Below, piece after piece: positions 26,408-33,144 of a stretch of DNA of 52,383 nt. Made by a program: the position numbers and the translations under genes. The notes beneath the pieces are model-generated. The model saw only the letters and a program-made list of their open reading frames with translations, had not been told where the DNA came from and searched no databases. The stretch spans positions 1 through 52,383 of the forward strand of contig NZ_NIUB01000034.1 in assembly GCF_002197815.1 (NCBI RefSeq). The letters run 5' to 3'. Numbering within the stretch: the stretch's first letter is position 1; the number at the start of each line of letters is the position of its first letter. This DNA comes from Pseudomonas oleovorans subsp. oleovorans. Lineage in GTDB: Bacteria > Pseudomonadota > Gammaproteobacteria > Pseudomonadales > Pseudomonadaceae.

Positions 26408-27064
26408 TCAGGCCTGAGTCTCGAAAATGTTGAATGCGCGGTAGTACTTGTCGTCATGCAGCAAGCCAAACAGCTCCAGCGATGCCCCCTGCTCCAGCGA
26501 GTACCGGTACTCGCCGGGAAAGAACATAACGGTGGGCTTGGACTTGGCCGTGCTTTGCAGGTTGTTCAGCACGTTGTGTGAACGGATGTAGGGGAACACC
26601 TCACCGATGCCGGAGAGGAATAGAACGTCGTACTCAGCAACTGCCAGTCGCTCGCCGATAGCGGGGATCAGATACTCCTCGATGCCCAAGACGTTCTGCA
26701 GAGTCTCCAACAGCTGTTCTTTCTCTACCTCCTGCTCAATGGCGAGAAGGTCATCCCAGAGGTTGCCCTCTTCACTGCTGCCCTCCCGGGCCTTGAGCAG
26801 CTCAACGGACAAGTCATACAGGTTGATGTCCAGGACATGGATGCCTCGTCCCTGGAGACAGGGAATGCTCATGTTCGCCAGTCGCGTTACCAGCTGCCGG
26901 CGTACACGCTCCATCTCCACCGCTTCAGCAGCCTTGAACTCGCAGATGTAAAAGGGCAGATCGTTGTTCAGCCCCCTCATTTCAAGGAAACGCTGACCAC
27001 TGATTACGCCTAGCAAATGATCGAAGCGAGCGGCCATTGGCTGCTCGCTGATTTTCCGGTTCAT
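26408..27064 (-). CDS. brxB: BREX protein BrxB (DUF1788)
   Basis: A 218-aa DUF1788 protein, second conserved gene of BREX type 1. Its role is unknown, but it is required in tested systems. Family marks are FLEMRGLNNDLPFYICEF near the N-terminus, FLSGIGEVFPYIRSHNVLNNL in the middle, and VMFFPGEYRYSLEQG with LFGLLHDDKYYRAFNI at the end. The start at 27064 gives an ATGA overlap with brxA. An ATG nine bases further upstream is possible but would increase the overlap. Confidence 0.94.
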   Translation of the reverse strand: MNRKISEQPMAARFDHLLGVISGQRFLEMRGLNNDLPFYICEFKAAEAVEMERVRRQLVTRLANMSIPCLQGRGIHVLDINLYDLSVELLKAREGSSEEGNLWDDLLAIEQEVEKEQLLETLQNVLGIEEYLIPAIGERLAVAEYDVLFLSGIGEVFPYIRSHNVLNNLQSTAKSKPTVMFFPGEYRYSLEQGASLELFGLLHDDKYYRAFNIFETQA

Positions 27065-27672
27065 TGAAGCCAACGCGTAATCTCCTGATCAGTTACGGGG
27101 TAGATCAGCAACTCTTCCTTACCCCTTTTGGCCAGCAGCTGGGCCAACGCCGGCGACAATAGGGCCGGCTGAATTTGTAGCGAATCACCAATCAGATCCG
27201 CCTCTCGTAACATCCGAAAGAGGTTCTGTTTGAGCTTTTTTTGCGTCGACTCAGCGATCTGATCTAGCTCAACGTGCCATAGAGCCTTCCTGCTCCAGAA
27301 TGCGTCGAAGTCGACCGAGGATAGGACGCGCCGCCTCATCAGTAGATGCTCACGAAGCACCTCCATCGCGAACTCGCGGATAAAGGTGTAGCGCCGGGAA
27401 CAGGCAGCCCAGAGAAGGTATCCCTGATCTTTCCTGTTCCCCTCAACCAAGGCCTCAAGCTCACCTACATCCAGGTGCTCCAATCGGGCGACAATCTCTT
27501 TACTAATACGCGTGGCAGCTGCTGCAGTACGTACTTGCAGCAGGTTCATCTCACGAACCTGATCACGAGCCTCTTGCCAGTCACGCTTCATGAGGAAAAG
27601 CTCAGCCACAGGCGGTGACTCCTGAATGAAGAGCCCACCTGTGGTGAATGACAAGCGGTATGGATCAGCCAT
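27061..27672 (-). CDS. brxA: BREX protein BrxA (DUF1819)
   Basis: A 203-aa DUF1819 protein, first conserved gene of BREX type 1. Related BrxA proteins are small helical DNA-binding proteins. It starts MADPYRLSFTTGGLFIQES, a good family match, and continues with RYTFIREFAMEVLREHLL and a C-terminal LLIYPVTDQEITRWL. The start overlaps the end of the upstream HTH gene by eight bases, so the two are translationally coupled. The 43 codons of open frame upstream of 27672 are non-coding overlap with the HTH gene. Confidence 0.93.
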   Translation of the reverse strand: MADPYRLSFTTGGLFIQESPPVAELFLMKRDWQEARDQVREMNLLQVRTAAAATRISKEIVARLEHLDVGELEALVEGNRKDQGYLLWAACSRRYTFIREFAMEVLREHLLMRRRVLSSVDFDAFWSRKALWHVELDQIAESTQKKLKQNLFRMLREADLIGDSLQIQPALLSPALAQLLAKRGKEELLIYPVTDQEITRWLQ

Positions 27673-27880
27673 GCGCCGACTCCGAGGCGACATCATCACT
27701 GGCACCGCCAGCTTTAACCCACGCGTCGACCTCAGCCTTCTGGAATTTCCAGAGCCGCCCCACCTTGTGCGCGGGCATGTGCCGCTTTGCGATCCATGCA
27801 TAGACAGTGTCCTTACTCACGCCCAAGTGTTCGCCAATTTCCTCTACGCTCAACCACCGATCGGTCATTTCCAGATCCAT
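27665..27880 (-). CDS. Excisionase-type HTH protein leading the BREX operon
   Basis: A 71-aa HTH_17/MerR-like DNA-binding protein: RWLSVEEIGEHLGVSKDTVY, then AWIAKRHMPAHKVGRLWKFQKAEVDAWV, ending in an acidic tail. It overlaps brxA by eight bases and is therefore the first gene of the BREX operon. Possible roles are autoregulation of BREX or DNA binding as part of the system. The first ATG (27880) is used here; MTDRW at 27868 is the alternative. Neither has a strong Shine-Dalgarno. Confidence 0.85.
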   Translation of the reverse strand: MDLEMTDRWLSVEEIGEHLGVSKDTVYAWIAKRHMPAHKVGRLWKFQKAEVDAWVKAGGASDDVASESAHG

Positions 27881-27960
27881 ATCGAATAGGAAGCACAGAT
27901 CTTAGCTGATTGAGCAGGATTAAGACGGATTTATCTGCCCAGTGAAATCACGCTGAAGAC

Positions 27961-28629
27961 TCAGTTGGCGGGAGCGCAGTCCTTGGACATTGGCGTCTTG
28001 GCCACATCACCGCCCCCAATGCAGATCAAGCTGATGCGCATACCGCTCTGCAGGCCTGCGGCGTAGTTGGCATGGGCGTCATCGAGCTGGAATTGCGGCT
28101 CCATGAACTGGTTTACCCCGCCACGCAGGGTGACGTAAGGATTACCGAACAAATCGGTATTGATCGACTCCACCACGCCAGTGACCTTGAAGCGCTTACC
28201 TTTGAACTGCTGATCGGCTGCGACCGTATTGCGGTCATACGCCTGAGCCAGTTGCTGAGCGCTGATTTCGCGCAGTGGTTCGGCAGACGCCGACACCTTT
28301 GCTGGCTGACTCCGGCTGGTGGTGGCCGCCGCTGACCGCGTATCGCTCCGCTCGTGCCCAGCCATAAGAAACAGCGCCAACGCCAACCATGAAAAGCCAA
28401 TTACCCGGCTCGTGGTGCTATGCCCTTGGCGCAGCAAGAACCAGGCAAAAACGACCGGGAACAGAAAAACGCCCACGCCGAGCCAGAAGCCAACGCTGCG
28501 GATAACCTGCACCCTGGGTTGGGCTTGAACAGGTGCCGGCTGCTTAGCGATAGGCGCCCCACAGTGCGGGCAGGCTGCAGCCTGGTCGCTGGCCATGCGG
28601 TCGCATTCTTCACAGTTGATCAATGCCAT
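27961..28629 (-). CDS. Zinc-ribbon, two-TM protein with OB-fold-like domain
   Basis: A 222-aa protein with an N-terminal zinc ribbon (CEECDRMASDQAAACPHCG, residues 6-24), a Pro/Gln linker, two hydrophobic segments (about 45-66 and 75-92), and a soluble C-terminal domain with FKGKRFKVTGVVESINTDLFG that looks like the tRNA_anti-like OB fold. Such proteins sit in the inner membrane with the soluble part outside or bind nucleic acid; the sequence does not say which. It lies between the BREX operon and the divergent WYL regulator, on the BREX strand, and shares the intergenic region that holds palindromic operators. It may be an accessory part of the defence locus or island cargo of its own. Confidence 0.75.
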   Translation of the reverse strand: MALINCEECDRMASDQAAACPHCGAPIAKQPAPVQAQPRVQVIRSVGFWLGVGVFLFPVVFAWFLLRQGHSTTSRVIGFSWLALALFLMAGHERSDTRSAAATTSRSQPAKVSASAEPLREISAQQLAQAYDRNTVAADQQFKGKRFKVTGVVESINTDLFGNPYVTLRGGVNQFMEPQFQLDDAHANYAAGLQSGMRISLICIGGGDVAKTPMSKDCAPAN

Positions 28630-28707
28630 GTTGCTACTCCTTGATTGCTCTTCCTGGATTGGCCGGCGCTGCCGACTTGCTTGTGCGAATCAAGATATGT
28701 AGCGTGA

Positions 28708-28721
28708 CTAGACGTATCTAG
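28708..28721. promoter_or_regulatory. Palindrome 1 upstream of the WYL regulator
   Basis: ctagacgtatctag is an inverted repeat with five-base arms around cgta, 46 bases before the WYL start codon and about 80 bases before the divergent zinc-ribbon gene. It is a candidate operator. Confidence 0.5.
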
Positions 28722-28725
28722 AGTG

Positions 28726-28743
28726 TTTGCCTGTACAGGTAAA
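28726..28743. promoter_or_regulatory. Palindrome 2, candidate BrxR operator
   Basis: The core CCTGTACAGG (28730-28739) is a perfect palindrome, and flanking TTT/AAA extends it to 18 bases with one mismatched pair. It lies 23 bases before the ATG of the WYL gene, where a bound dimer would block transcription. WYL regulators of the BrxR/CapW type are known to bind inverted repeats in their own upstream region. The match to this site is inferred from position. Confidence 0.55.
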
Positions 28744-28766
28744 GTTTTCGAGCAGATGGAGGGGCC

Positions 28767-29642
28767 ATGAAACGCAAGCAGTCAATCGAGTCCGTGCGCT
28801 GGGATCTGGCCCTGCGCTATCGCCTGATCGAGACAGTGGCCTGGTGGGAGGGCCGCCTGACCACCAATCACCTAATGCAGAGCTTCGGCATCAGCCGCCA
28901 GCAGGCGTCGAAGGACATCAACACCTACATCAGCGAACACGCGCCGAAGAACCTCGAATATGACAAGCATTTGAAGGGGTACGTCCCGAGCCGACGCTTC
29001 CAACCGCTGTTCATCGACGACAGCGCCAGCGCCTATCTGCACCTGCTCAACCAGAACCATGAGCGCGCCCCGCATATCGAGGGCCTGGCACTGGCCTATG
29101 CACACACAGAGGTACTGGCAGTGCCGGATCGCTCGGTAAGGCCGGAAGTGCTGCGCCCGCTGCTCAAAGCCTGCCGGGAGGGGCTGCGCCTGGAATGCGA
29201 GTACGTGTCCTTCACCACGCCCGATGGCGAAACCCGCCTGATCGCCCCGCACACCCTGGTTTACACCGGCATGCGCTGGCATGTGCGGGCCTATTGCGAG
29301 AAGAATCGGGATTATCGTGACTTCGTTCTGAGCCGCTTCCGGGGCATACCGGAACTGATGGATGATCCGACCGATCACGGCCGCGAGAGTGATCCGGGCT
29401 GGGCCACATCACTGCCGGTGATCATCGAGCCCGACTCGCGCCTGAAACCAGAGCAACGCGCCATCATCGAGGCCGACTACGGCATGCAGGATGGCCGGCT
29501 GGTAATCGAAACCCGCGGCGCTCTGGTGCAATACGTGCTGCAGCGCTATCAGATCGACCCGACCAAGGTGCATGCCAAGGCGACGGCGCAGCAGATTGTC
29601 GTCGCCAATCTGGATGAACTGCAGCCGTGGCTGTATCACTGA
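28767..29642 (+). CDS. brxR: WYL-domain transcriptional regulator (BrxR/CapW type)
   Basis: A 291-aa protein with an N-terminal winged HTH (RYRLIETVAWWEGRL, then SFGISRQQASKDINTYI), a central WYL domain (RLECEYVSFTTPDG, PHTLVYTGMRWHVRAYCE, RDFVLSRF, about residues 130-200) and a C-terminal WCX region ending LDELQPWLYH. BrxR/CapW proteins repress defence loci and may release them upon sensing a ligand during phage attack. GGAGGGG precedes the ATG. It is divergent from the zinc-ribbon and BREX genes, with palindromes in the shared region. The symbol is given by context; a general island WYL regulator is the alternative. Confidence 0.85.
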   Translation: MKRKQSIESVRWDLALRYRLIETVAWWEGRLTTNHLMQSFGISRQQASKDINTYISEHAPKNLEYDKHLKGYVPSRRFQPLFIDDSASAYLHLLNQNHERAPHIEGLALAYAHTEVLAVPDRSVRPEVLRPLLKACREGLRLECEYVSFTTPDGETRLIAPHTLVYTGMRWHVRAYCEKNRDYRDFVLSRFRGIPELMDDPTDHGRESDPGWATSLPVIIEPDSRLKPEQRAIIEADYGMQDGRLVIETRGALVQYVLQRYQIDPTKVHAKATAQQIVVANLDELQPWLYH

Positions 29643-29656
29643 GCAAGGATAAAGAC

Positions 29657-30235
29657 ATGGCCACGCAACCGATGCTCTACACCCTGCATATCCAGCTGGA
29701 GCCGCTGCAGCTCGATCCGCCGATCTGGCGGCGCATCCGCGTCAGCGGCGACTGCACCCTGCGTAAACTGCACCACTTCATTCAGGCGGCCATGGGCTGG
29801 CACAGCAGCCATCTGCATGAGTTCAGTTTGGGGATGAACCGCTACATGCCCCTGGATGCGGAATTTATGGACGACGACGAGGCGCTGGATGACCGCAAGT
29901 TCAAGCTGCGCCGCATGCTGAAGGAAGGCGACCGCCTGCGCTACCTCTACGACTTTGGCGATAGCTGGCAGCATGTGATCGCCGTGGAGACTATCGAGCC
30001 CTGCGACTTCACGGGCACCTGGTGCGAGGTGCTGGATGGCGCCCGCGCCTGCCCTCCTGAGGATGTAGGCGGTGTGCCGGGTTATCTGGATTTTCTGGCA
30101 CTGATCCAGCAACCGGCCAGCGAGGAAGGCCGAAACGCACTGGAATGGGCCGGTGGCTGTTTCGACCCCGAAGGATTTGATCGCCGAGCGGCCAACGCGG
30201 CTGTGCAGCGGATCTGCAACAACCTGTGGGGCTGA
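29657..30235 (+). CDS. Plasmid pRiA4b ORF-3-like protein
   Basis: A 192-aa protein of the pRiA4b ORF-3 family. The signature is near the N-terminus: YTLHIQLEPLQLDPPIWRRI, then LRKLHHFIQAAMGWHSSHLH, then LRYLYDFGDSWQHVI, with CPPEDVGGVPGYLDFL after it. The family is frequent on plasmids and islands and has no proven function; fusions to other domains suggest a nucleic-acid or adaptor role. It starts 14 bases after the WYL gene stop, so the two are one transcription unit. The ATG at 29657 is used, with AAGGATAAAG ahead of it. The 30 bases of open frame upstream are the tail of the WYL gene. Confidence 0.87.
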   Translation: MATQPMLYTLHIQLEPLQLDPPIWRRIRVSGDCTLRKLHHFIQAAMGWHSSHLHEFSLGMNRYMPLDAEFMDDDEALDDRKFKLRRMLKEGDRLRYLYDFGDSWQHVIAVETIEPCDFTGTWCEVLDGARACPPEDVGGVPGYLDFLALIQQPASEEGRNALEWAGGCFDPEGFDRRAANAAVQRICNNLWG

Positions 30236-30342
30236 GTCAGCAGCGCCCCCAGCAACCCCAGCAGATGCAGTCTGACAGGCTGTTCACGATGAGCAACCTG
30301 ACTAGCAGGATCGATACCGCCGCGATATCGAAGTCCGGACGC

Positions 30343-30447
30343 TCACTGGACTGCACCGCCATAGGCCAGCCTGGCCAGTCCGAGCAAGATCGCTACAAGA
30401 CAGACAAGGGCCAGGACATCATGAGGCGAGATCAGCAAAGTGAACAT
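30343..30447 (-). CDS. Tiny membrane peptide
   Basis: A 34-aa ORF reading MFTLLISPHDVLALVC and then LVAILLGLARLAYGG, a single hydrophobic helix. GGAGG lies six bases before the ATG, a strong ribosome binding site for such a short frame. It is downstream of the inovirus Gp2-like gene on the same strand. Filamentous phage-like elements encode short membrane proteins of this size, but no family match is claimed. The rest of 30236-30600 shows no other gene. Confidence 0.5.
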   Translation of the reverse strand: MFTLLISPHDVLALVCLVAILLGLARLAYGGAVQ

Positions 30448-30600
30448 GGCAAACCTCCGGGTAGGTGATCGCTCGACCATAGCGAGGCGTTCCTGCCATG
30501 GCGACCTGTCCACTTTTGGCATGTAACCAAAGTGGACAGATCTTCCGTTCAAACGATGGATGCGGTATTGAGACACACCATCCTCGCCCATGATGTTCGA

Positions 30601-31557
30601 CTATCGGAGCATTCCCGTCCTTAGGCATCGAGCTCCCTCGGGCCTCAAGCGCAGATGCTGAGCATCCTTGACGAGATACTTCACCACCTTGTGTACATGG
30701 CGCCGAATCCCTCGATCATTCCTCTTGATGCGACCGATACCACACTCGTCTCCATGCTGCTCCTTGTCATGGTTACAGCTATGCGAATAGCCCTGGCCAC
30801 GGGTGATGTCTTCCCACAACTCGCCTAGCTGGATGGTCTTGTAGACATCGCCACGCACCTCGTTGCCATTGAAGAAGTAAGCAGCATGGATGTGGTAGCC
30901 CCTGCCCTCGTGGTGATCACCTTGCTCGACCGAGTAAATGTGGCCGATGAGATGCTCGAAGATCGGGTTCCGTCTGTGCTCGTAGATCAGATCATCCAGG
31001 TCATCGAATACGTGCTCGGCACGTAGCCTAGCCTGCGCCGCAGCACGGTAATGGAAGTCGACCCTGACGATGGTGATACGCGAATAGAGCTCACATAAGG
31101 CATCGGCGTAGTCGCAGACTTGGATCTCCTGCTTCCTGGCCTGATAGCGGTGGTCATCTGTCTTGCGGCGATACCACCGTTCACGAGTCAGTTGACGGAT
31201 CCGGGCGACCAAGACGTTCATGCTGCGATGATGATCCAGGTAGGCAGTGCCCCCTTCATTCAGGCAGACCGGGCCATTAGGGTGACGCTCCAGCCCGATG
31301 TCCTGACATGCAGCCCTGAACGCTTGCAGGTGCTCGCTGTAGTCGTAGGGCACACGATCATCGAACAGGTCGACCATCTGCTTGATGTGCGTCAAGTACC
31401 GGGAGAGCCTGGTCTCTTCGACACGCTCGTAACCCGTACGAGTCTGCTTGATTCGGTATGCCGGTGAGTCAGAGTCTTCGATGACCTGGACAAGTCGCTC
31501 GATCTGGAGAGCAATGTCAGATTGGGGGAGGTGGGTGTAGGTCTTGCGATTGTTCAT
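30601..31557 (-). CDS. Inovirus Gp2-like / YagK-YfjJ protein, HUH replication type
   Basis: A 318-aa protein of the inovirus Gp2/YagK/YfjJ group, found on satellites and islands in Enterobacteria and Pseudomonas. The conserved core has IVRVDFHYRAAAQ (motif before the HUH), then EGRGYHIHAAYFFNGNEV with the His-hydrophobic-His pair of HUH rolling-circle endonucleases, and a later HKVVKYLVKDAQHLR where Tyr and Lys fit motif 3. It probably nicks the element's origin, or is a relic of a filamentous-phage-like replicon. GAGGG precedes the ATG. It is downstream of the right-end AlpA gene, on the same strand. Confidence 0.8.
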   Translation of the reverse strand: MNNRKTYTHLPQSDIALQIERLVQVIEDSDSPAYRIKQTRTGYERVEETRLSRYLTHIKQMVDLFDDRVPYDYSEHLQAFRAACQDIGLERHPNGPVCLNEGGTAYLDHHRSMNVLVARIRQLTRERWYRRKTDDHRYQARKQEIQVCDYADALCELYSRITIVRVDFHYRAAAQARLRAEHVFDDLDDLIYEHRRNPIFEHLIGHIYSVEQGDHHEGRGYHIHAAYFFNGNEVRGDVYKTIQLGELWEDITRGQGYSHSCNHDKEQHGDECGIGRIKRNDRGIRRHVHKVVKYLVKDAQHLRLRPEGARCLRTGMLR

Positions 31558-31916
31558 GGTGGTATCCCTCGTTGTTTAAGGCATACCAGAAGGTGGTCTA
31601 GTGATTTTTTACGATGGACTATCCCTGACTGGGCAGTGGGTAGGTACTGTGCAGCAATGCCATGGTATAAACTATTGAAATATAGATAATGATAGTCGGT
31701 AGCTATTAGCTATATCACTAGAGAGCAGCTCACCCCCAAGAAGACCACCCCGACGAAACCAAGCAATGGCGAGCAATATTGCCAAGCCTGCCAGGGGATT
31801 TGCCAGATCACATTTTGGGAGAGTTAGCTGAGAATGCAGACCTCTCCACGCGGCATAAGCGCCATGACCAGCCGTAGCCAGCCATTGCGCAGATGGTCCG
31901 TTCTAGCTGGCGACAC
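31558..31916. other. Intergenic region with AT-rich upstream DNA
   Basis: No gene is seen. An AT-rich stretch at about 31668-31715 contains short repeats such as tagctattagcta and several potential -10 elements on the minus strand, which would serve the Gp2-like gene. It may also hold the origin cut by that protein. Neither has a clear consensus. Confidence 0.35.
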
Positions 31917-32132
31917 TCAGAGGCCGGTGGGACGCGAAGCAGTTCCCTCAGTCAGGTCGCGCTCCTGAATCCTGGCCAGGATCCAGTCGTGCACCTCGCT
32001 TTCAATCCAACCGACGCTACGCCCAACCAGAGGGACAGGTTTGGGAAACTCCCCCAAACTGATGAGCTTGTAGATTGTAGATCTCGCCAAACCGGTGGAG
32101 CTAACCACACCCCTCAAACGAATAATTCTCAA
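31917..32132 (-). CDS. alpA: AlpA-family regulator / excisionase at the right end
   Basis: A 71-aa AlpA-type protein: MRIIRLRGVVSSTGLARSTI, then YKLISLGEFPKPVPLVGRSVGW, then IESEVHDWILARIQER, a complete HTH_17 fold. AlpA activates integrase genes or helps excision. It lies 200 bases from attR, where an excisionase is often encoded in satellites and P4-like elements. It heads a unit with the Gp2-like gene. Together with the proteins at 3319 and 27665 the island has three proteins of this fold. Confidence 0.9.
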   Translation of the reverse strand: MRIIRLRGVVSSTGLARSTIYKLISLGEFPKPVPLVGRSVGWIESEVHDWILARIQERDLTEGTASRPTGL

Positions 32133-32242
32133 AACACTACCCCTCTGTCATATGCCACACAGGCACGAAACAGAGGACTTTCACAACACGAAAGCATCTC
32201 GGCAATGGAATCCACCAGTTCGAACACGCACAAATGATCTAA

Positions 32243-32262
32243 CGGTGACCCAACGGTGACCA
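32243..32262 (+). repeat. Right arm-type site, tandem ACGGTGACC
   Basis: ACGGTGACC is repeated at 32243-32251 and 32254-32262, with the same 11-bp period and orientation as at 469-488. It is 69 bases inside attR. The pair at both ends is best explained as integrase arm sites. Confidence 0.65.
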
Positions 32263-32306
32263 AAATACCGGAAATCAGCCCAAGACAGAAAAACGACGAG
32301 CATAAA

Positions 32307-32338
32307 AAAATCCAAGCACCCGTAAGTGCTTGGATTTT
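32307..32338 (-). terminator. tRNA-Pro terminator
   Basis: A 13-bp stem (32307-32319 with 32326-32338, loop ccgtaa) with flanking A and T runs follows the tRNA-Pro gene on the minus strand after about 11 bases. It is a clear rho-independent terminator. Half of it lies inside the attR repeat. Confidence 0.75.
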
Positions 32339-32394
32339 CTAGGGTTTTTTGGTCGGGACGGAGTGATTCGAACACTCGACCCCTTGCACCCCAT
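32331..32394. repeat. attR: 64-bp direct repeat within the tRNA-Pro locus
   Basis: Identical to 275-338. It covers 19 bases downstream of the tRNA and the 3' 45 bases of tRNA-Pro(GGG) up to the anticodon loop. The tRNA remains whole on this side, so the island replaces its downstream neighbour without damaging it. Confidence 0.93.
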
Positions 32395-32426
32395 GCAAGT
32401 GCGCTACCGGGCTGCGCTACGCCCCG
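32350..32426 (-). tRNA. tRNA-Pro (anticodon GGG)
   Basis: A 77-base tRNA with an acceptor stem CGGGGCG pairing with CGTCCCG (one G-U), D stem GCGC/GCGC, anticodon stem CTTGC/GCAAG around the loop ATGGGGT (anticodon GGG, reading CCC), T arm GAGTG-TTCGAAT-CACTC and an encoded CCA. It is the integration target of the island, and its 3' half is duplicated at the left end. Confidence 0.96.
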
Positions 32427-32501
32427 ACGGTGCTTTCGGGTGACTGAAAGCGGGAGGAACTATACATTAAGCTTTTGAAATAAGGCAACTTTTTCTTGGC
32501 C

Positions 32502-32858
32502 TTACTTCTTCAGTACATGCAAAACATCCTCGAGCTCGGAAATCATCTGTTTGATCAGCTGACGATACTGAGTGGTGTCGTCCTTGGCTTCGTCACCAGA
32601 AAGGCGCTGACGTGCGCCACCGATGGTGAAGCCTTGATCGTACAGGAGTGCACGAATCTGCCGAATCATCAGCACATCCTGACGCTGGTAATAGCGACGG
32701 TTACCCCGCCGCTTTACCGGATTCAGCTGTGGGAATTCCTGTTCCCAGTAACGCAGAACGTGGGGCTTGACCGCGCAGAGTTCACTGACCTCACCAATGG
32801 TGAAGTAGCGTTTGCCGGGAATTGCCGGTAGTTCGTCGTTATGACTTGGTTCCAGCAT
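32502..32858 (-). CDS. MerR-family transcriptional regulator
   Basis: A 118-aa MerR-like regulator of the type always found after ihfA in Pseudomonas (PA2737-like). The N-terminal winged helix reads YFTIGEVSELCAVKPHVLRYWEQEFPQLNPVKRRGNRRYY, given here as two adjoining parts: HTH and wing with conserved RYWE and RR. DVLMIRQIRALLYDQGFTIGGARQRL is the first dimerisation helix. The effector domain is missing, as is normal for this short group. It overlaps ihfA by 20 bases. The target is unknown. Confidence 0.9.
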   Translation of the reverse strand: MLEPSHNDELPAIPGKRYFTIGEVSELCAVKPHVLRYWEQEFPQLNPVKRRGNRRYYQRQDVLMIRQIRALLYDQGFTIGGARQRLSGDEAKDDTTQYRQLIKQMISELEDVLHVLKK

Positions 32859-33141
32859 AGGCCTCGACCCTGGCTTTCAATTTTTGCCCCGGACGAAAAG
32901 TGACCACACGGCGAGCCGTGATTGGAATCTCTTCCCCTGTTTTCGGGTTACGGCCGGGTCGCTGGCGCTTATCGCGCAAGTCGAAGTTGCCGAACCCGGA
33001 CAGCTTGACCTGTTCGTTCAGCTCAAGAGCCTGGCGGATCTCTTCAAAAAACAGCTCCACCAGTTCCTTGGCTTCCCGTTTGTTCAGGCCGAGCTCTTCA
33101 TGCAGACGTTCCGCCATTTCAGCTTTCGTCAGAGCCCCCAT
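32839..33141 (-). CDS. ihfA: Integration host factor subunit alpha
   Basis: A 100-aa IHF alpha subunit: MGALTKAEMAERLHEELGLN, the dimer helices, then LSGFGNFDLRDKRQRPGRNP with the beta-ribbon arm and its DNA-intercalating Pro, and RRVVTFRPGQKLKARVE at the end. With IHF beta it bends DNA for recombination, replication and regulation, including tRNA-borne integration like that of the neighbouring island. It follows pheT by three bases, as in most gammaproteobacteria. Confidence 0.97.
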   Translation of the reverse strand: MGALTKAEMAERLHEELGLNKREAKELVELFFEEIRQALELNEQVKLSGFGNFDLRDKRQRPGRNPKTGEEIPITARRVVTFRPGQKLKARVEAYAGTKS

Positions 33142-33144
33142 ACG

